64,000 bases of DNA, taken from the NCBI RefSeq assembly GCF_002929535.1, contig NZ_PJJO01000056.1, positions 186,001 through 250,000 of the forward strand, given 5' to 3'. The notes below the pieces were generated by a model that did not search any database, had not been told where the DNA came from, and saw only the letters and a list, made by a program, of their open reading frames with translations. Numbering within the stretch: the first letter of the stretch is position 1; each line of letters begins with the position of its first letter. Positions 46,350-54,928 of the stretch are shown in pieces. The DNA is from Cryobacterium sp. Y11 (GTDB lineage Bacteria > Actinomycetota > Actinomycetes > Actinomycetales > Microbacteriaceae). Position numbers and translations under genes: made by a program.

Positions 46350-47552
46350 GTGGCACCGGCGCCCAAGACGAAAGAGCAGACTCTTAACTGGCTGCGCACC
46401 ATCTCCGGTGAGTTGTCAACCCAGACGCTCAAACGACTCGAAGACACGCTGTCCTGGTATGGCGATATGCCGCCAGGACGGCGGTCTGCGGTCGGCCTGG
46501 TCGCCCAGGCCGGCATCACGAGTTTCATCTCGTGGTTCGACGACCCCCGGTCAACGCCGTGGATCGCCGCCGACGTCTTCGGCGCCGCCCCGCGCGAGCT
46601 GCTGCGCTCGGTGAGCCTGCAACAAACGCTACAACTGATCCGCGTGACCGTCGAGGTAGTCGAGGAGCGGGTCAAAGACGGCGGGGAATCCCTGCGCGAA
46701 GCCATTTTGCTGTACTCGCGGGAGATCGCGTTTGGGGCAGCGGATGTCTACGCGCGCGCCGCCGAGGCCCGCGGACTCTGGGACGCGCGGCTAGAAGCTC
46801 TCGTCGTCGACTCCATTCTCAGCGGAGAATATGACGACGAATTGCCCAGCCGCATCGCGGCCCTCGGTTGGCACGGTCACGGTGAAGTCTGTGTGCTGGT
46901 CGGCACAACGCCGCACATGCTCGACGTCGACCAGTTACGCCGTGCCGCCCGCCATATGGCGGCCGACGTGCTCATTGGCGTGCAGGGCAACCGTCTCGTA
47001 CTCGTGATCGGCCGGGCGCGCCCGGCGCCGGTCAACAGCGAAGACGTCGGCACAGCGGCAGCGTTGACCTTCATGGAGATTGCCATGGCGCTGGAGCCGA
47101 TCTTCGGACCCGGGCATCTCGTGCTCGGTCACGAGGTTCCCAACCTCGTCGACGCGTCAAAAAGTGCCAAGGCGGCCTTGGCAGGTTTCGCCGTAGCCCG
47201 CTCGTGGCGGAATGCACCTCGCCCGGTGCAGGCCGACGATCTGCTGCCCGAGCGCGCTCTGGCCGGCGATCCGCTCGCGCGAGCCACACTCATCCATCGC
47301 ATCTATCGGCCGCTCCAGGCACATTCCACCGAGTTACTCACCACCCTGTGGTGCTACCTCGATAACGGTCGCTCGCTCGAAGCGACTGCCCGGGAACTGT
47401 TCGTGCACCCCAACACGGTGCGCTATCGTCTCAAACGCGTCTCCGAAGTGATCGGCTACGACGCCACGGGAGCCCGCGAGGCGCTCATCCTGCAGTCGGC
47501 GCTCATCATCGGCTCGATCAGCGATCACGACGCTTCCACCCGTCGCCGCTGA
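46350..47552 (+). CDS. fasR: PucR-type transcription regulator, FasR family
   Basis: 400 aa. The N-terminal two-thirds lacks a recognised small-molecule domain; the C-terminal PucR-type helix-turn-helix reads ATARELFVHPNTVRYRLKR (residues about 352-370). A PucR-type FasR activates the fabD-fabH-acpP-fabF operon in Streptomyces coelicolor, and Rv2242 is the positional equivalent in M. tuberculosis. GTG 46350 follows aceE by 6 bp. A 7-bp inverted repeat at 47568-47585 between this gene and fabD could be its target. Confidence 0.88.
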   Translation: MAPAPKTKEQTLNWLRTISGELSTQTLKRLEDTLSWYGDMPPGRRSAVGLVAQAGITSFISWFDDPRSTPWIAADVFGAAPRELLRSVSLQQTLQLIRVTVEVVEERVKDGGESLREAILLYSREIAFGAADVYARAAEARGLWDARLEALVVDSILSGEYDDELPSRIAALGWHGHGEVCVLVGTTPHMLDVDQLRRAARHMAADVLIGVQGNRLVLVIGRARPAPVNSEDVGTAAALTFMEIAMALEPIFGPGHLVLGHEVPNLVDASKSAKAALAGFAVARSWRNAPRPVQADDLLPERALAGDPLARATLIHRIYRPLQAHSTELLTTLWCYLDNGRSLEATARELFVHPNTVRYRLKRVSEVIGYDATGAREALILQSALIIGSISDHDASTRRR

Positions 47553-47567
47553 CGGTCGCGCGTGTGC

Positions 47568-47585
47568 ACGGCACGAATGTGCCGT
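47568..47585. promoter_or_regulatory. Inverted repeat upstream of fabD, candidate FasR site
   Basis: ACGGCAC / GTGCCGT with a 4-nt spacer, 16 bp after the fasR stop and 76 bp before fabD. The position suits a binding site for the neighbouring PucR-type activator. It could also be a weak terminator stem, but no T-run follows. Confidence 0.4.
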
Positions 47586-47660
47586 TACGAACAAAGGTTT
47601 CCCGGATACTTAGTGCGATTTACACACCCATTCCCCTCGTCAGATTGGAAGACTAATCAA

Positions 47661-48581
47661 GTGATCGTTGTCGTCTGCCCGGGTCAGGGCTCCCAAACCC
47701 CCGGATTCCTTGAACCCTGGCTGGCACGACCAGCCTTCAACGCCGGTCTCCAACAAATTTCTGACGAGGTCGGACTTGACCTAGTCGCCCACGGCACGGT
47801 CAGCGACGCCGATACGATTCGCGACACCGCTATTGCTCAGCCGCTTATCGTCGCCGCCGGAATCCTCACCCTCGAGGCTCTGTTCAGCGATGGACGACGT
47901 GACCGCATTGCCGGTATCGCCGGACATTCGGTCGGAGAGCTGACCGCAGCGGCCGGCGCCGGCATCCTGACCAACGCCGAAGCTGTGCGCTTCGTGCGCG
48001 AACGCGGCCTGGCTATGCAGGCAGCATCCGCGCTCGTACCCACCGGCATGAGCGCCGTGATCGGTGCCGACGAAACTGAACTGCTCGCCCGAGTCGCCGA
48101 GCTCGGACTCGAACCGGCCAATTTTAACGGCAGCGGCCAGATCGTCGTCGCTGGCGCCCTCGACGCCCTCGCCGCTTTGGCCGAGACTCCCCCGCACCGG
48201 GCTAGAGTCATCCCCTTGCAGGTCGCTGGCGCATTCCACACCCGGTATATGCAGCCAGCCACCCCCCGGATGACCGTGGTCGCCAACGCGTTGCACCCCA
48301 GCAACCCGACCCTCTCGATCTGGACCAACCGCGATGGGAGCCGGGTGAGCGACGGCATCCGTTTTGTGGACCTACTCGTCGGTCAGGTGTCCTCGCCGGT
48401 ACGGTGGGACACGTGCATGGAGGCTTTCGCTGCTGCGGGGGTCACCGGAATCATCGAGGTCGCGCCCGCTGGCGCGCTCGTGGGCCTTGCGAAACGAGCT
48501 CTGAAAGGCGTCCCAACCGTCGCCATCAAGACCCCGGACGACCTGCCCGCCGCCTGGGCCATGATCGACCAGCAGTACTGA
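47661..48581 (+). CDS. fabD: Malonyl-CoA:ACP transacylase
   Basis: Loads malonyl onto acyl carrier protein. 306 aa from GTG 47661. The nucleophilic Ser is in GIAGHSVGELTAA (about residue 91), with the start IVVVCPGQGSQTPGF typical of the family, the catalytic His in VAGAFHTRYMQP (about 195) and a C-terminal EVAPAGALVGLAKR. Its stop is 5 bp from the fabH start, so the genes are operonic. Confidence 0.96.
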   Translation: MIVVVCPGQGSQTPGFLEPWLARPAFNAGLQQISDEVGLDLVAHGTVSDADTIRDTAIAQPLIVAAGILTLEALFSDGRRDRIAGIAGHSVGELTAAAGAGILTNAEAVRFVRERGLAMQAASALVPTGMSAVIGADETELLARVAELGLEPANFNGSGQIVVAGALDALAALAETPPHRARVIPLQVAGAFHTRYMQPATPRMTVVANALHPSNPTLSIWTNRDGSRVSDGIRFVDLLVGQVSSPVRWDTCMEAFAAAGVTGIIEVAPAGALVGLAKRALKGVPTVAIKTPDDLPAAWAMIDQQY

Positions 48582-48586
48582 ATGTA

Positions 48587-49621
48587 ATGAAAGAGACAAT
48601 GCCAAACCCAACAAAAGTGACTGTGCCAACACTGAAGCAGTCCCACGGACCGCAGTACACCCGCATCCTGTCGGTCGGCGCGGCCCGCGGTGACCTCGTT
48701 GTACCCAACGACGAACTGGTCGAAGCGATCGATTCCTCCGACGAGTGGATTCAGCAGCGCACCGGTATCATCACCCGCACCCGGGCCAGCCAGGACATCA
48801 ACGCCATCGACTTGGCAACGGACGCCGCCCGCGAGGCCATTGAGCGTAGCGGCATCGATCCGGCTCTTATCGACGCCGTCATCGTCGCTACGATCAGCAA
48901 CATTCGACAGACGCCCTCGGTTGCTGCCATTGTTGCCGACCGGGTCGGGACCAATCCGGCCGCAGCCTACGACATCAACGCGGCGTGCGCGGGTTATGCC
49001 TACGCCGTGGCGCAGGCCGACGCGCTGATTCGCACCGGTGCTGCGCACTATGCACTCGTCATCGGCGCGGAAAAGCTCTCCGACTTGGTCGACCCTACCG
49101 ATCGGAGCATCTCTTTTCTGCTCGGTGACGGCGCCGGTGCCGTGGTTATCGGCCCGAGCGAGTACCCCGGCATCTCCACCACGGTCTGGGGCTCTGATGG
49201 ATCGAAGGCGGAGACCATCCAGATGAACCACACGATGCAGGAATACCGCCGCGGGGAAGTCGCCTGGCCCACCCTGCGCCAGGAAGGTCCTGCGGTCTTC
49301 CGCTGGGCCGTCTGGGACATGGCAAAGGTGGCCAAGAAGGCCCTCGAGGTCGCGGGAATCGAAAGCGCCGACCTGGCCGCGTTTATTCCGCACCAGGCCA
49401 ACATGCGCATCATCGATGAGTTCGCCAAGCAGCTCAAGCTGCCAGAATCTGTGGTCATCGCGCGCGATGTTGCCACGACCGGTAACACCTCTTCGGCGTC
49501 CATTCCCCTGGCCACCCACCGCCTGCTCGAGGAACACCCGGAGCTTAGCGGCGGCCTCGCACTGCAGATCGGCTTTGGTGCGGGACTTGTCTTCGGCGCG
49601 CAAGTCGTTGTGCTGCCCTAA
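48587..49621 (+). CDS. fabH: 3-oxoacyl-ACP synthase III
   Basis: Condenses acyl-CoA with malonyl-ACP to start chain synthesis and so sets the starter unit. 344 aa from ATG 48587; ATG 48599 is an alternative with AAAGAG closer upstream. The catalytic triad is visible: Cys134 in INAACAGYAYAV, His269 in FIPHQANMRII and Asn300 in TTGNTSSASIP. Same operon as fabD and acpP. In actinobacteria FabH often prefers branched starters, but preference is not readable here. Confidence 0.95.
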   Translation: MKETMPNPTKVTVPTLKQSHGPQYTRILSVGAARGDLVVPNDELVEAIDSSDEWIQQRTGIITRTRASQDINAIDLATDAAREAIERSGIDPALIDAVIVATISNIRQTPSVAAIVADRVGTNPAAAYDINAACAGYAYAVAQADALIRTGAAHYALVIGAEKLSDLVDPTDRSISFLLGDGAGAVVIGPSEYPGISTTVWGSDGSKAETIQMNHTMQEYRRGEVAWPTLRQEGPAVFRWAVWDMAKVAKKALEVAGIESADLAAFIPHQANMRIIDEFAKQLKLPESVVIARDVATTGNTSSASIPLATHRLLEEHPELSGGLALQIGFGAGLVFGAQVVVLP

Positions 49622-49679
49622 CCAACCCACCCCCTAAACTAGTTCTCGGTCAACCGAGACACCCCTCAAGGAGAAAAAC

Positions 49680-49928
49680 ATGGCATTGTCCACCGAAGAA
49701 GTTCTGACCGGCCTGGCCGAGCTCATCACCGACGAGACCGGAATTGCAACCGACACGGTTGAACTTGGCAAGTCGTTCACCGATGACTTGGACATCGACT
49801 CCATCTCGATGATGACTATTGTCGTCAACGCAGAAGAGAAGTTCGACGTGAAAATCCCTGACGAAGAGGTCAAGAACCTCAAGACCGTCGGCGATGCCGT
49901 CGAGTTTATCGTGAAGGCACAGGACTAG
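49680..49928 (+). CDS. acpP: Acyl carrier protein
   Basis: Carries growing acyl chains on a phosphopantetheine arm. 82 aa. Attachment Ser41 is in DLDIDSISMM; the four-helix acidic sequence is typical. ATG 49680 has a strong AAGGAG 6 nt upstream, as expected for a very abundant protein. Confidence 0.96.
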   Translation: MALSTEEVLTGLAELITDETGIATDTVELGKSFTDDLDIDSISMMTIVVNAEEKFDVKIPDEEVKNLKTVGDAVEFIVKAQD

Positions 49929-49943
49929 GTCCGTTCTGAACCG

Positions 49944-49967
49944 GGTCGGCCGGATCTTCGGCCGACC
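49944..49967 (+). other. Hairpin between acpP and fabF
   Basis: Perfect 9-bp stem (49944-49952 with 49959-49967) with a 6-nt loop, 15 nt after the acpP stop and without a T-run. It may act as an mRNA processing or attenuation element that lowers fabF relative to acpP; this is inference. Confidence 0.5.
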
Positions 49968-50032
49968 TGTTCATTGGGCTGGTGGCAGATCGCGCCGGCC
50001 CACACGTTTGTCGTTCCATGGAGAGTTGACTT

Positions 50033-51268
50033 ATGACCAAGAAAATCGTTATCACCGGCATCGGTGCCACTACGCCCCTGGGCGGCACGGCGGTCGACAC
50101 CTGGACGGCCCTTCTGGCCGGAGAATCGGGCACCACCACCCTCGAGCAGGCGTGGGTCGCTGAAACAGCGATTCCCGTAACTTTCGCCGCACAGGCTCGT
50201 GTCAAGGCCGTGGACGTTCTGCAGCGCTTCGAGGTCAAACGCCTCGACCCGTCGAGCCAGTTCGCATTAATAGCCGGGCGTGAAGCCTGGGCGGATGCCG
50301 GTGCTCCCGAGGTTGAACCTGAACGCCTCGCCGTGGACTGGGCCACCGGAATCGGTGGAGTCTGGACGCTACTCGACGCCTGGGATACCCTGCGTGAACG
50401 CGGCCCGCGCCGCGTACTTCCGATGACCGTCCCCATGCTCATGCCGAACGGACCGGGAGCTGCCATTGGAATGGACCTGCACGCCCGTGCCGGCATAACC
50501 ACGGTGGTCTCTGCCTGCGCCTCGAGCACCGAAGCCCTGGTCAACGCCTACAACCGCTTGCAGGCCGGGCTCGCGGACATCGTCATCGCGGGCGGCTCCG
50601 AAGCGGCCATCCACCCGCTGCCCATCGCCTCCTTCGCCGCGATGCACGCCCTGTCGACGCGTAATGACGACCCGGCGACCGCGAGCCGCCCCTATGACGT
50701 AACGCGCGACGGATTCGTGCTCGGCGAGGGCGCTGCTGCTCTCGTGATCGAGACCGAAGAACACGCCAAGGCTCGCGGCGCTCACATCTACGCCGAACTG
50801 GTCGGTGGTGTCGTCAACAGTGATGCGCACCACGTGACCGCGCCTGATCCCGAAGGAAGCGCCGCCGCACGAGCGATGAACTCAACCATTGAGAATGCCG
50901 GCGCGTCCCTGGGCGACGTTTCCCATATCAACGTCCACGCCACGAGCACCCCGGTCGGTGATATCGCCGAATACAAGGCCCTCAAGCGTGTTTTCGGAGA
51001 CCTGCTCGATGGCATCCCGGTGTCGGCGACCAAGGCCTCTACCGGCCACCTGCTCGGCGGAGCCGGCGCCCTCGAAGCGTTCTTCACGGTCAAGGCTCTC
51101 GCGGAGCGCACCGCACCGCCGACCATTAACCTCACATCGCAGGACCCGGAGATTCTGCTTGACGTTGTCACGACTCCGCGCACGCTGCCCGCCGGAGACC
51201 TACTCGCCCTGAGCAATTCGTTCGGGTTCGGCGGCCACAACGCCGTTGTCGCGTTCCGTTCGGTCTAA
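50033..51268 (+). CDS. fabF: 3-oxoacyl-ACP synthase II
   Basis: Elongating condensing enzyme. 411 aa. Catalytic Cys in VVSACASSTEALV (about residue 163), His in INVHATSTPVGD (about 304), the Lys-Ser-x-x-Gly-His element KASTGHLLGGAGALE (about 335-349) and a final NSFGFGGHNAVVAF. ATG 50033 follows acpP by 104 bp, with a hairpin between. Ends the fab operon; a terminator follows. Confidence 0.96.
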   Translation: MTKKIVITGIGATTPLGGTAVDTWTALLAGESGTTTLEQAWVAETAIPVTFAAQARVKAVDVLQRFEVKRLDPSSQFALIAGREAWADAGAPEVEPERLAVDWATGIGGVWTLLDAWDTLRERGPRRVLPMTVPMLMPNGPGAAIGMDLHARAGITTVVSACASSTEALVNAYNRLQAGLADIVIAGGSEAAIHPLPIASFAAMHALSTRNDDPATASRPYDVTRDGFVLGEGAAALVIETEEHAKARGAHIYAELVGGVVNSDAHHVTAPDPEGSAAARAMNSTIENAGASLGDVSHINVHATSTPVGDIAEYKALKRVFGDLLDGIPVSATKASTGHLLGGAGALEAFFTVKALAERTAPPTINLTSQDPEILLDVVTTPRTLPAGDLLALSNSFGFGGHNAVVAFRSV

Positions 51269-51284
51269 TTTTCGCAAACAGAGA

Positions 51285-51313
51285 ATGACCCCGTCCGGTC
51301 CGGACGGGGTCAT
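51285..51313. terminator. Terminator after fabF
   Basis: Perfect 13-bp stem (51285-51297 with 51301-51313) and 3-nt loop, 16 bp after the fabF stop. It lies between convergent fabF and the DUF3145 gene, so probably serves both. The T-rich tail is weak. Confidence 0.75.
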
Positions 51314-51351
51314 CCTCTCTGGCTATTAGCACGTTTGGCAGCCCATGCTGG

Positions 51352-51873
51352 TCAGCCGACCTGGTGCAGCCAGACCACCGCGTTGAGATCACTGGCCTGC
51401 CGAAACGGCTCGAGTTCGTCGTCCCAGGACTGTCCAAGTGCCACCCGAAGTTCCTGGTGCAGTTCGATCGCGTTGGCACCGGCTACCTCCATGGCATAAC
51501 GGATGCGGTCTTCCGGCACGACAACATTGCCCACAGTATCGGTCTGGGCGTAAAAGATACCCAGGTCGGGCGTGTGCAGCCAGCGACCGCCATCCGTTCC
51601 CGGCCCGGCGTCTTCGGTGACCTCGAACCGCAGGTGTTCCCACCCGTGCATGGCCGAGGCGAGGGTCGCGCCGGTACCCGGGGGGCCCTCCCAATAGAAT
51701 TCGGCACGCTGAGATCCGGGCAATGCCGGTTGCTCAGACCAGTCGAAGTTGACCGCCTGGCCGAGCGCGCGCCCCGCCGCCCACTCGACGTGCGCGCACA
51801 CCGCCCGCGGGGACGAGTGCACAAAAAGCACCCCCCGCGCGATCGGCGCGCGACGGCTTGACAGTACATCCAT
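51352..51873 (-). CDS. DUF3145 protein
   Basis: Conserved actinobacterial protein of unknown function, 173 aa from ATG 51873 with GGAGA 7 nt upstream. Typical motifs are ARGVLFVHSSPRAVCAHVEW (residues 12-31), WEHLRFEVTEDAG and SWDDELEPFRQASD. No signal peptide or membrane helix. It commonly sits next to the fab operon in actinomycetes, as here. Confidence 0.9.
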   Translation of the reverse strand: MDVLSSRRAPIARGVLFVHSSPRAVCAHVEWAAGRALGQAVNFDWSEQPALPGSQRAEFYWEGPPGTGATLASAMHGWEHLRFEVTEDAGPGTDGGRWLHTPDLGIFYAQTDTVGNVVVPEDRIRYAMEVAGANAIELHQELRVALGQSWDDELEPFRQASDLNAVVWLHQVG

Positions 51874-52157
51874 CGTGTTTCTCCGTTCCTCTAGGTGCGT
51901 CTTCCCCAACGACCTCGGAACGATCGAACTCCCAACACAAAGCTGTGAGCGCGATGACGAATATGAAATTGTTCGGCAACGAACTGAGCCCATTGCCGAT
52001 AGCGCCATTATGCCCCAGCTCCCTGCGGATTGACAAGCAGCGGGCTCGCTCTCGTTGCTGCCGCCGCATGTATCATCGCCGATACCGAGCTGGTCTTACC
52101 AAGAATTCCCGCGCAGGAACCAGGCAGGCCCCGCATTTTCGCGTCTGCCGTTCGAGA

Positions 52158-54029
52158 CTATTTGGCCTGCGCGTAGTTGTCGATCGTCGCCACGGTCAAC
52201 ATGAAGTCGACGGGAAAGGCACCGAAGAGCAGGCGCCCGGCCGTTTCGGCCGCTGTCACGATGATCTGCGCCACGACATCGGCCTGCTCCGCCGGCGTGT
52301 GCACAATCACCTCATCGTGCAGGAAGAAGACCAGATGTGGCGAGGCGTCAAAGGGCGCACGGGCTCGCCCGGTGACGGCATCCGCTTGCCTGGCCGCACC
52401 ACTGTTGGACGGATCAGGAATGGACAGGGCGGTGAGCTCGCGGCGAATTTCGGCCATCCAGCACAGCGCCCAGTCGGCAGCGCTGCCCTGCACGATGAAG
52501 TTGCGGGTGAAGCGGCCCCAGTCCCTAGCCTGGCTGCGGGCTCGGCGTTCATCGGCCGCCGTGGCCGCTGGATCGTAAGCCCGCGCTTGCGCCTCATGCC
52601 AGCTCGGCCCTGGTACCGGTGACGAGCGCCCGAGTCGGGTCGTCACCACCTCGCCACGCTCTCCGGCCCGCGCCGCCGATTCGGTCAGAGCAATCGCTCG
52701 CGGGTAGGCACGCGCCAGGCGCGGCATCAACCGGCCACTCTCCCCGGTCGTGGCACCATACATGGCCCCCAGCATGGCGACCTTGGCATGGTCGCGGGTT
52801 TCCACAACTCCGCTCGCGACGATGCCGGCATAGAGGTCGGTTCCGCGACCGGCCGTGGCCATGCGTTCGTCCTGCGACAGCGCCGCGAGGATGCGCGGTT
52901 CCAGCTGAGCGGCATCGGCGACGACGAGCTTCCACCCGTCGTCGGCGACGACTGCGCCGCGGATGTGCTTGGGCAGCTGAAGCGCTCCCCCGCCGCTTGT
53001 AGCCCAGCGGCCGGTCACGACGCCGCCCGGCACATAATCGGGGTGGAAACGGCCATTCACAACCCACGATTCCATCCAGGACCAGCCATTGGCGCTGAAC
53101 AGCCTGGACAGCTTTTTGTACTGCAACAGGGGCTCGATCACTGGATGCTTTAGCTTCTTCAGCTCCCACCCTCGCGTCGACGTGACCGCGAGGCCGGCGC
53201 GCTGCAGCGCCTTGAACAATTCCTGCGGCGAATCGGGGTTGAGGGCAGAATCGTTGAGCTCCAAGCGGATGCGTCGGGCCAGCAGTTCCAGCCGCTCCGG
53301 ACGTACACCGGGTGCGACTCGCGCTCCGAGTTCCCGGGTCAGGAGCTGATCGTGAACGTCTGCGCTCCAGGGCAACCCCGCGTGTCGCATCTCCGCCGCC
53401 ACGAGCGCTCCCGCAGACTCCGCGGCGAGCAGCAGCCGTAGTCGCCCGGGTTCGGCGGAGCCAGCGACCGCTCTCAGCTGGCGCTGAAATTCCTGCCCAG
53501 TACTTGAATTGACTGCTGTGAGGAGGGCGGCAGAGCTACTACCACCAGCGGTCTCACCAACCGCTCCCTCAGCGCCCTCCCCGACGCTTCGGCCGCTACC
53601 GTTTGCACCGACGCCGCTATCGCCGGGTCGTTCGAGGTGCAGATCACGATCGGCGTGAAAATCGAACAGTGTGGCTTGCGGCTCGGCCAGGTGCACCACC
53701 GGAGCGCCGTCCCATCGGTTGGGCGAGGCCAAGGCCAGCTCACTCGTGGCGGTTAGCGCCGAATTCTTCAGGATCACATGGCACAAGCGCAAGTCCTGGC
53801 AGCGCTGCACTCGAATTCCCGCCGTGAGCAGCACCGGATAGATGCGCGCCGTATCTTCCCAGACCCAGCGGGGCGCGGCGGATGCCCGGGTGGTTGGTTC
53901 GTGCGATGTTACGAACGATCGAAACTCAGTCGGGGTGAGGCGGACGGGTGTCTCGATGGGGAGGCCGGCGGCATCGAGTGTGTCAACCAGCAGGTCGCCA
54001 CCGTTTGTTTGCCGAACCAGTACATACAC
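52158..54029 (-). CDS. Family-A DNA polymerase (bifunctional 3'-5' exonuclease/DNA polymerase type)
   Basis: DNA polymerase I-like, 623 aa from GTG 54029; the ATG at 54074 lies inside an 18-bp terminator stem, so it is not used as start. The polymerase domain shows motif A VVADAAQLEPRILAALS, motif B region RDHAKVAMLGAMYG with the conserved Arg-x3-Lys-x6-Tyr-Gly pattern, and motif C VFFLHDEVIVHTP. The N-terminal half lacks the complete DEDD exonuclease residues and has a Gly/Ala-rich low-complexity loop, so proofreading may be weak. No 5'-nuclease domain. It probably acts in repair; role not established. Confidence 0.85.
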   Translation of the reverse strand: MYVLVRQTNGGDLLVDTLDAAGLPIETPVRLTPTEFRSFVTSHEPTTRASAAPRWVWEDTARIYPVLLTAGIRVQRCQDLRLCHVILKNSALTATSELALASPNRWDGAPVVHLAEPQATLFDFHADRDLHLERPGDSGVGANGSGRSVGEGAEGAVGETAGGSSSAALLTAVNSSTGQEFQRQLRAVAGSAEPGRLRLLLAAESAGALVAAEMRHAGLPWSADVHDQLLTRELGARVAPGVRPERLELLARRIRLELNDSALNPDSPQELFKALQRAGLAVTSTRGWELKKLKHPVIEPLLQYKKLSRLFSANGWSWMESWVVNGRFHPDYVPGGVVTGRWATSGGGALQLPKHIRGAVVADDGWKLVVADAAQLEPRILAALSQDERMATAGRGTDLYAGIVASGVVETRDHAKVAMLGAMYGATTGESGRLMPRLARAYPRAIALTESAARAGERGEVVTTRLGRSSPVPGPSWHEAQARAYDPAATAADERRARSQARDWGRFTRNFIVQGSAADWALCWMAEIRRELTALSIPDPSNSGAARQADAVTGRARAPFDASPHLVFFLHDEVIVHTPAEQADVVAQIIVTAAETAGRLLFGAFPVDFMLTVATIDNYAQAK

Positions 54030-54060
54030 TTGTCTATTCTGCCCGGTGGCGGCCGGGTAC

Positions 54061-54104
54061 AGCACCGCGCCCATCGGCTTTGTTCTGCCGATGGGCGCGG
54101 TGCT
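54061..54104. terminator. Strong hairpin between the lipoprotein and polymerase genes
   Basis: Perfect 18-bp inverted repeat (54061-54078 with 54087-54104), 8-nt loop. It follows the lipoprotein stop on the minus strand and separates that gene from the polymerase gene. No T-run follows, but stem stability is high. Confidence 0.7.
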
Positions 54105-54151
54105 GTGTGAAAGATCGCGATGGTGGAGTTGCCTTGGCTGCTATACCCGCG

Positions 54152-54667
54152 CTAGCCGGCGACTTTGTCGCCGTTGGGTGCGACTACCCACCAAACGCCC
54201 CCAACGCCTTGACCGGTAGTGTCACCGGTCGCAGCATCGCCCGCCCAGTAATACAGCGGAAGCCCGTTGAGAGTGACCTGCTTGGTGCTGTCGGATCGAG
54301 TGATCACACCGACCGTGCCGGTGACGCCGTCAACGGTTGGCGTATCCGACTCCGCGACAACAGGCGGCCACTTGACCAGACACTCACCCTCACAGGTACT
54401 CGTACCCGAGTCGGCGACATCCTTGTCGAACACGTACAGCGTCATACCGGCGTTGTCGACGACGATCGTGCCGAGGCCACTGTCGGCGGTCACGAGTGTC
54501 GCGTCGACGGCCGGTTCGGCGACTTCGCTCGACGAGCTCGACGTGTCTGCCGCCGGCGTCGTCGTCGTCGTCGTCGTCGTACCCTGCGAGCATCCGGTCA
54601 ACGCGAGGACGCTAAGCACCACCGCCCCGACGACGGGCCCGACCTTATGCCAAATAGTACTGTTCAT
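54152..54667 (-). CDS. Lipoprotein with COG4315-type Yx(F/Y/W)xxD repeats
   Basis: 171 aa from ATG 54667 with AAGGA upstream. Signal peptide with lipobox LTGCSQG, then a poly-Thr/Ser linker encoded by a GTC repeat, then two repeats holding LYVFDKD and LYYWAGD motifs typical of the COG4315 family. A cysteine pair, CEGEC, is present between the repeats. Secreted to the cell surface; function unknown. The family is found in actinobacteria and other bacteria. Confidence 0.85.
   Translation of the reverse strand: MNSTIWHKVGPVVGAVVLSVLALTGCSQGTTTTTTTTPAADTSSSSSEVAEPAVDATLVTADSGLGTIVVDNAGMTLYVFDKDVADSGTSTCEGECLVKWPPVVAESDTPTVDGVTGTVGVITRSDSTKQVTLNGLPLYYWAGDAATGDTTGQGVGGVWWVVAPNGDKVAG
54558..54580 (-). 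repeat. GTC trinucleotide microsatellite in the lipoprotein linker
   Basis: Seven full copies plus two bases of a GTC unit, encoding the poly-Thr run next to the lipobox. Changes in copy number keep frame and alter linker length. Confidence 0.85.
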
Positions 54668-54733
54668 GATTGCTTCCTTCTCTCGGTGCACTGCTCTGAG
54701 ATGGTGCGTAATGGAGTGGTACGTGAATTGGCC

Positions 54734-54748
54734 CGAGATGCCATCTCG
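54734..54748. promoter_or_regulatory. 15-bp palindrome upstream of the lipoprotein gene
   Basis: Perfect palindrome CGAGATG-C-CATCTCG about 67 bp before the lipoprotein start and 181 bp from the divergent hutD. It has the look of an operator for a dimeric repressor. No promoter elements could be matched with confidence. Confidence 0.35.
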
Positions 54749-54928
54749 AATGGTTCAGCCGGGCACACCATACCCACAAAAACGGTATTGCACAGCAATC
54801 GTGTTAAATCGAGGCCGAAACCGACACTAACCAGGGCCACCGTGATGAGCATCGTGTTGAACGTGGACGTGAGGCCACCGGGCACGGACGTGGTCAGAAT
54901 TTACACTGCTAGCCTGTTCTGAGAAACC

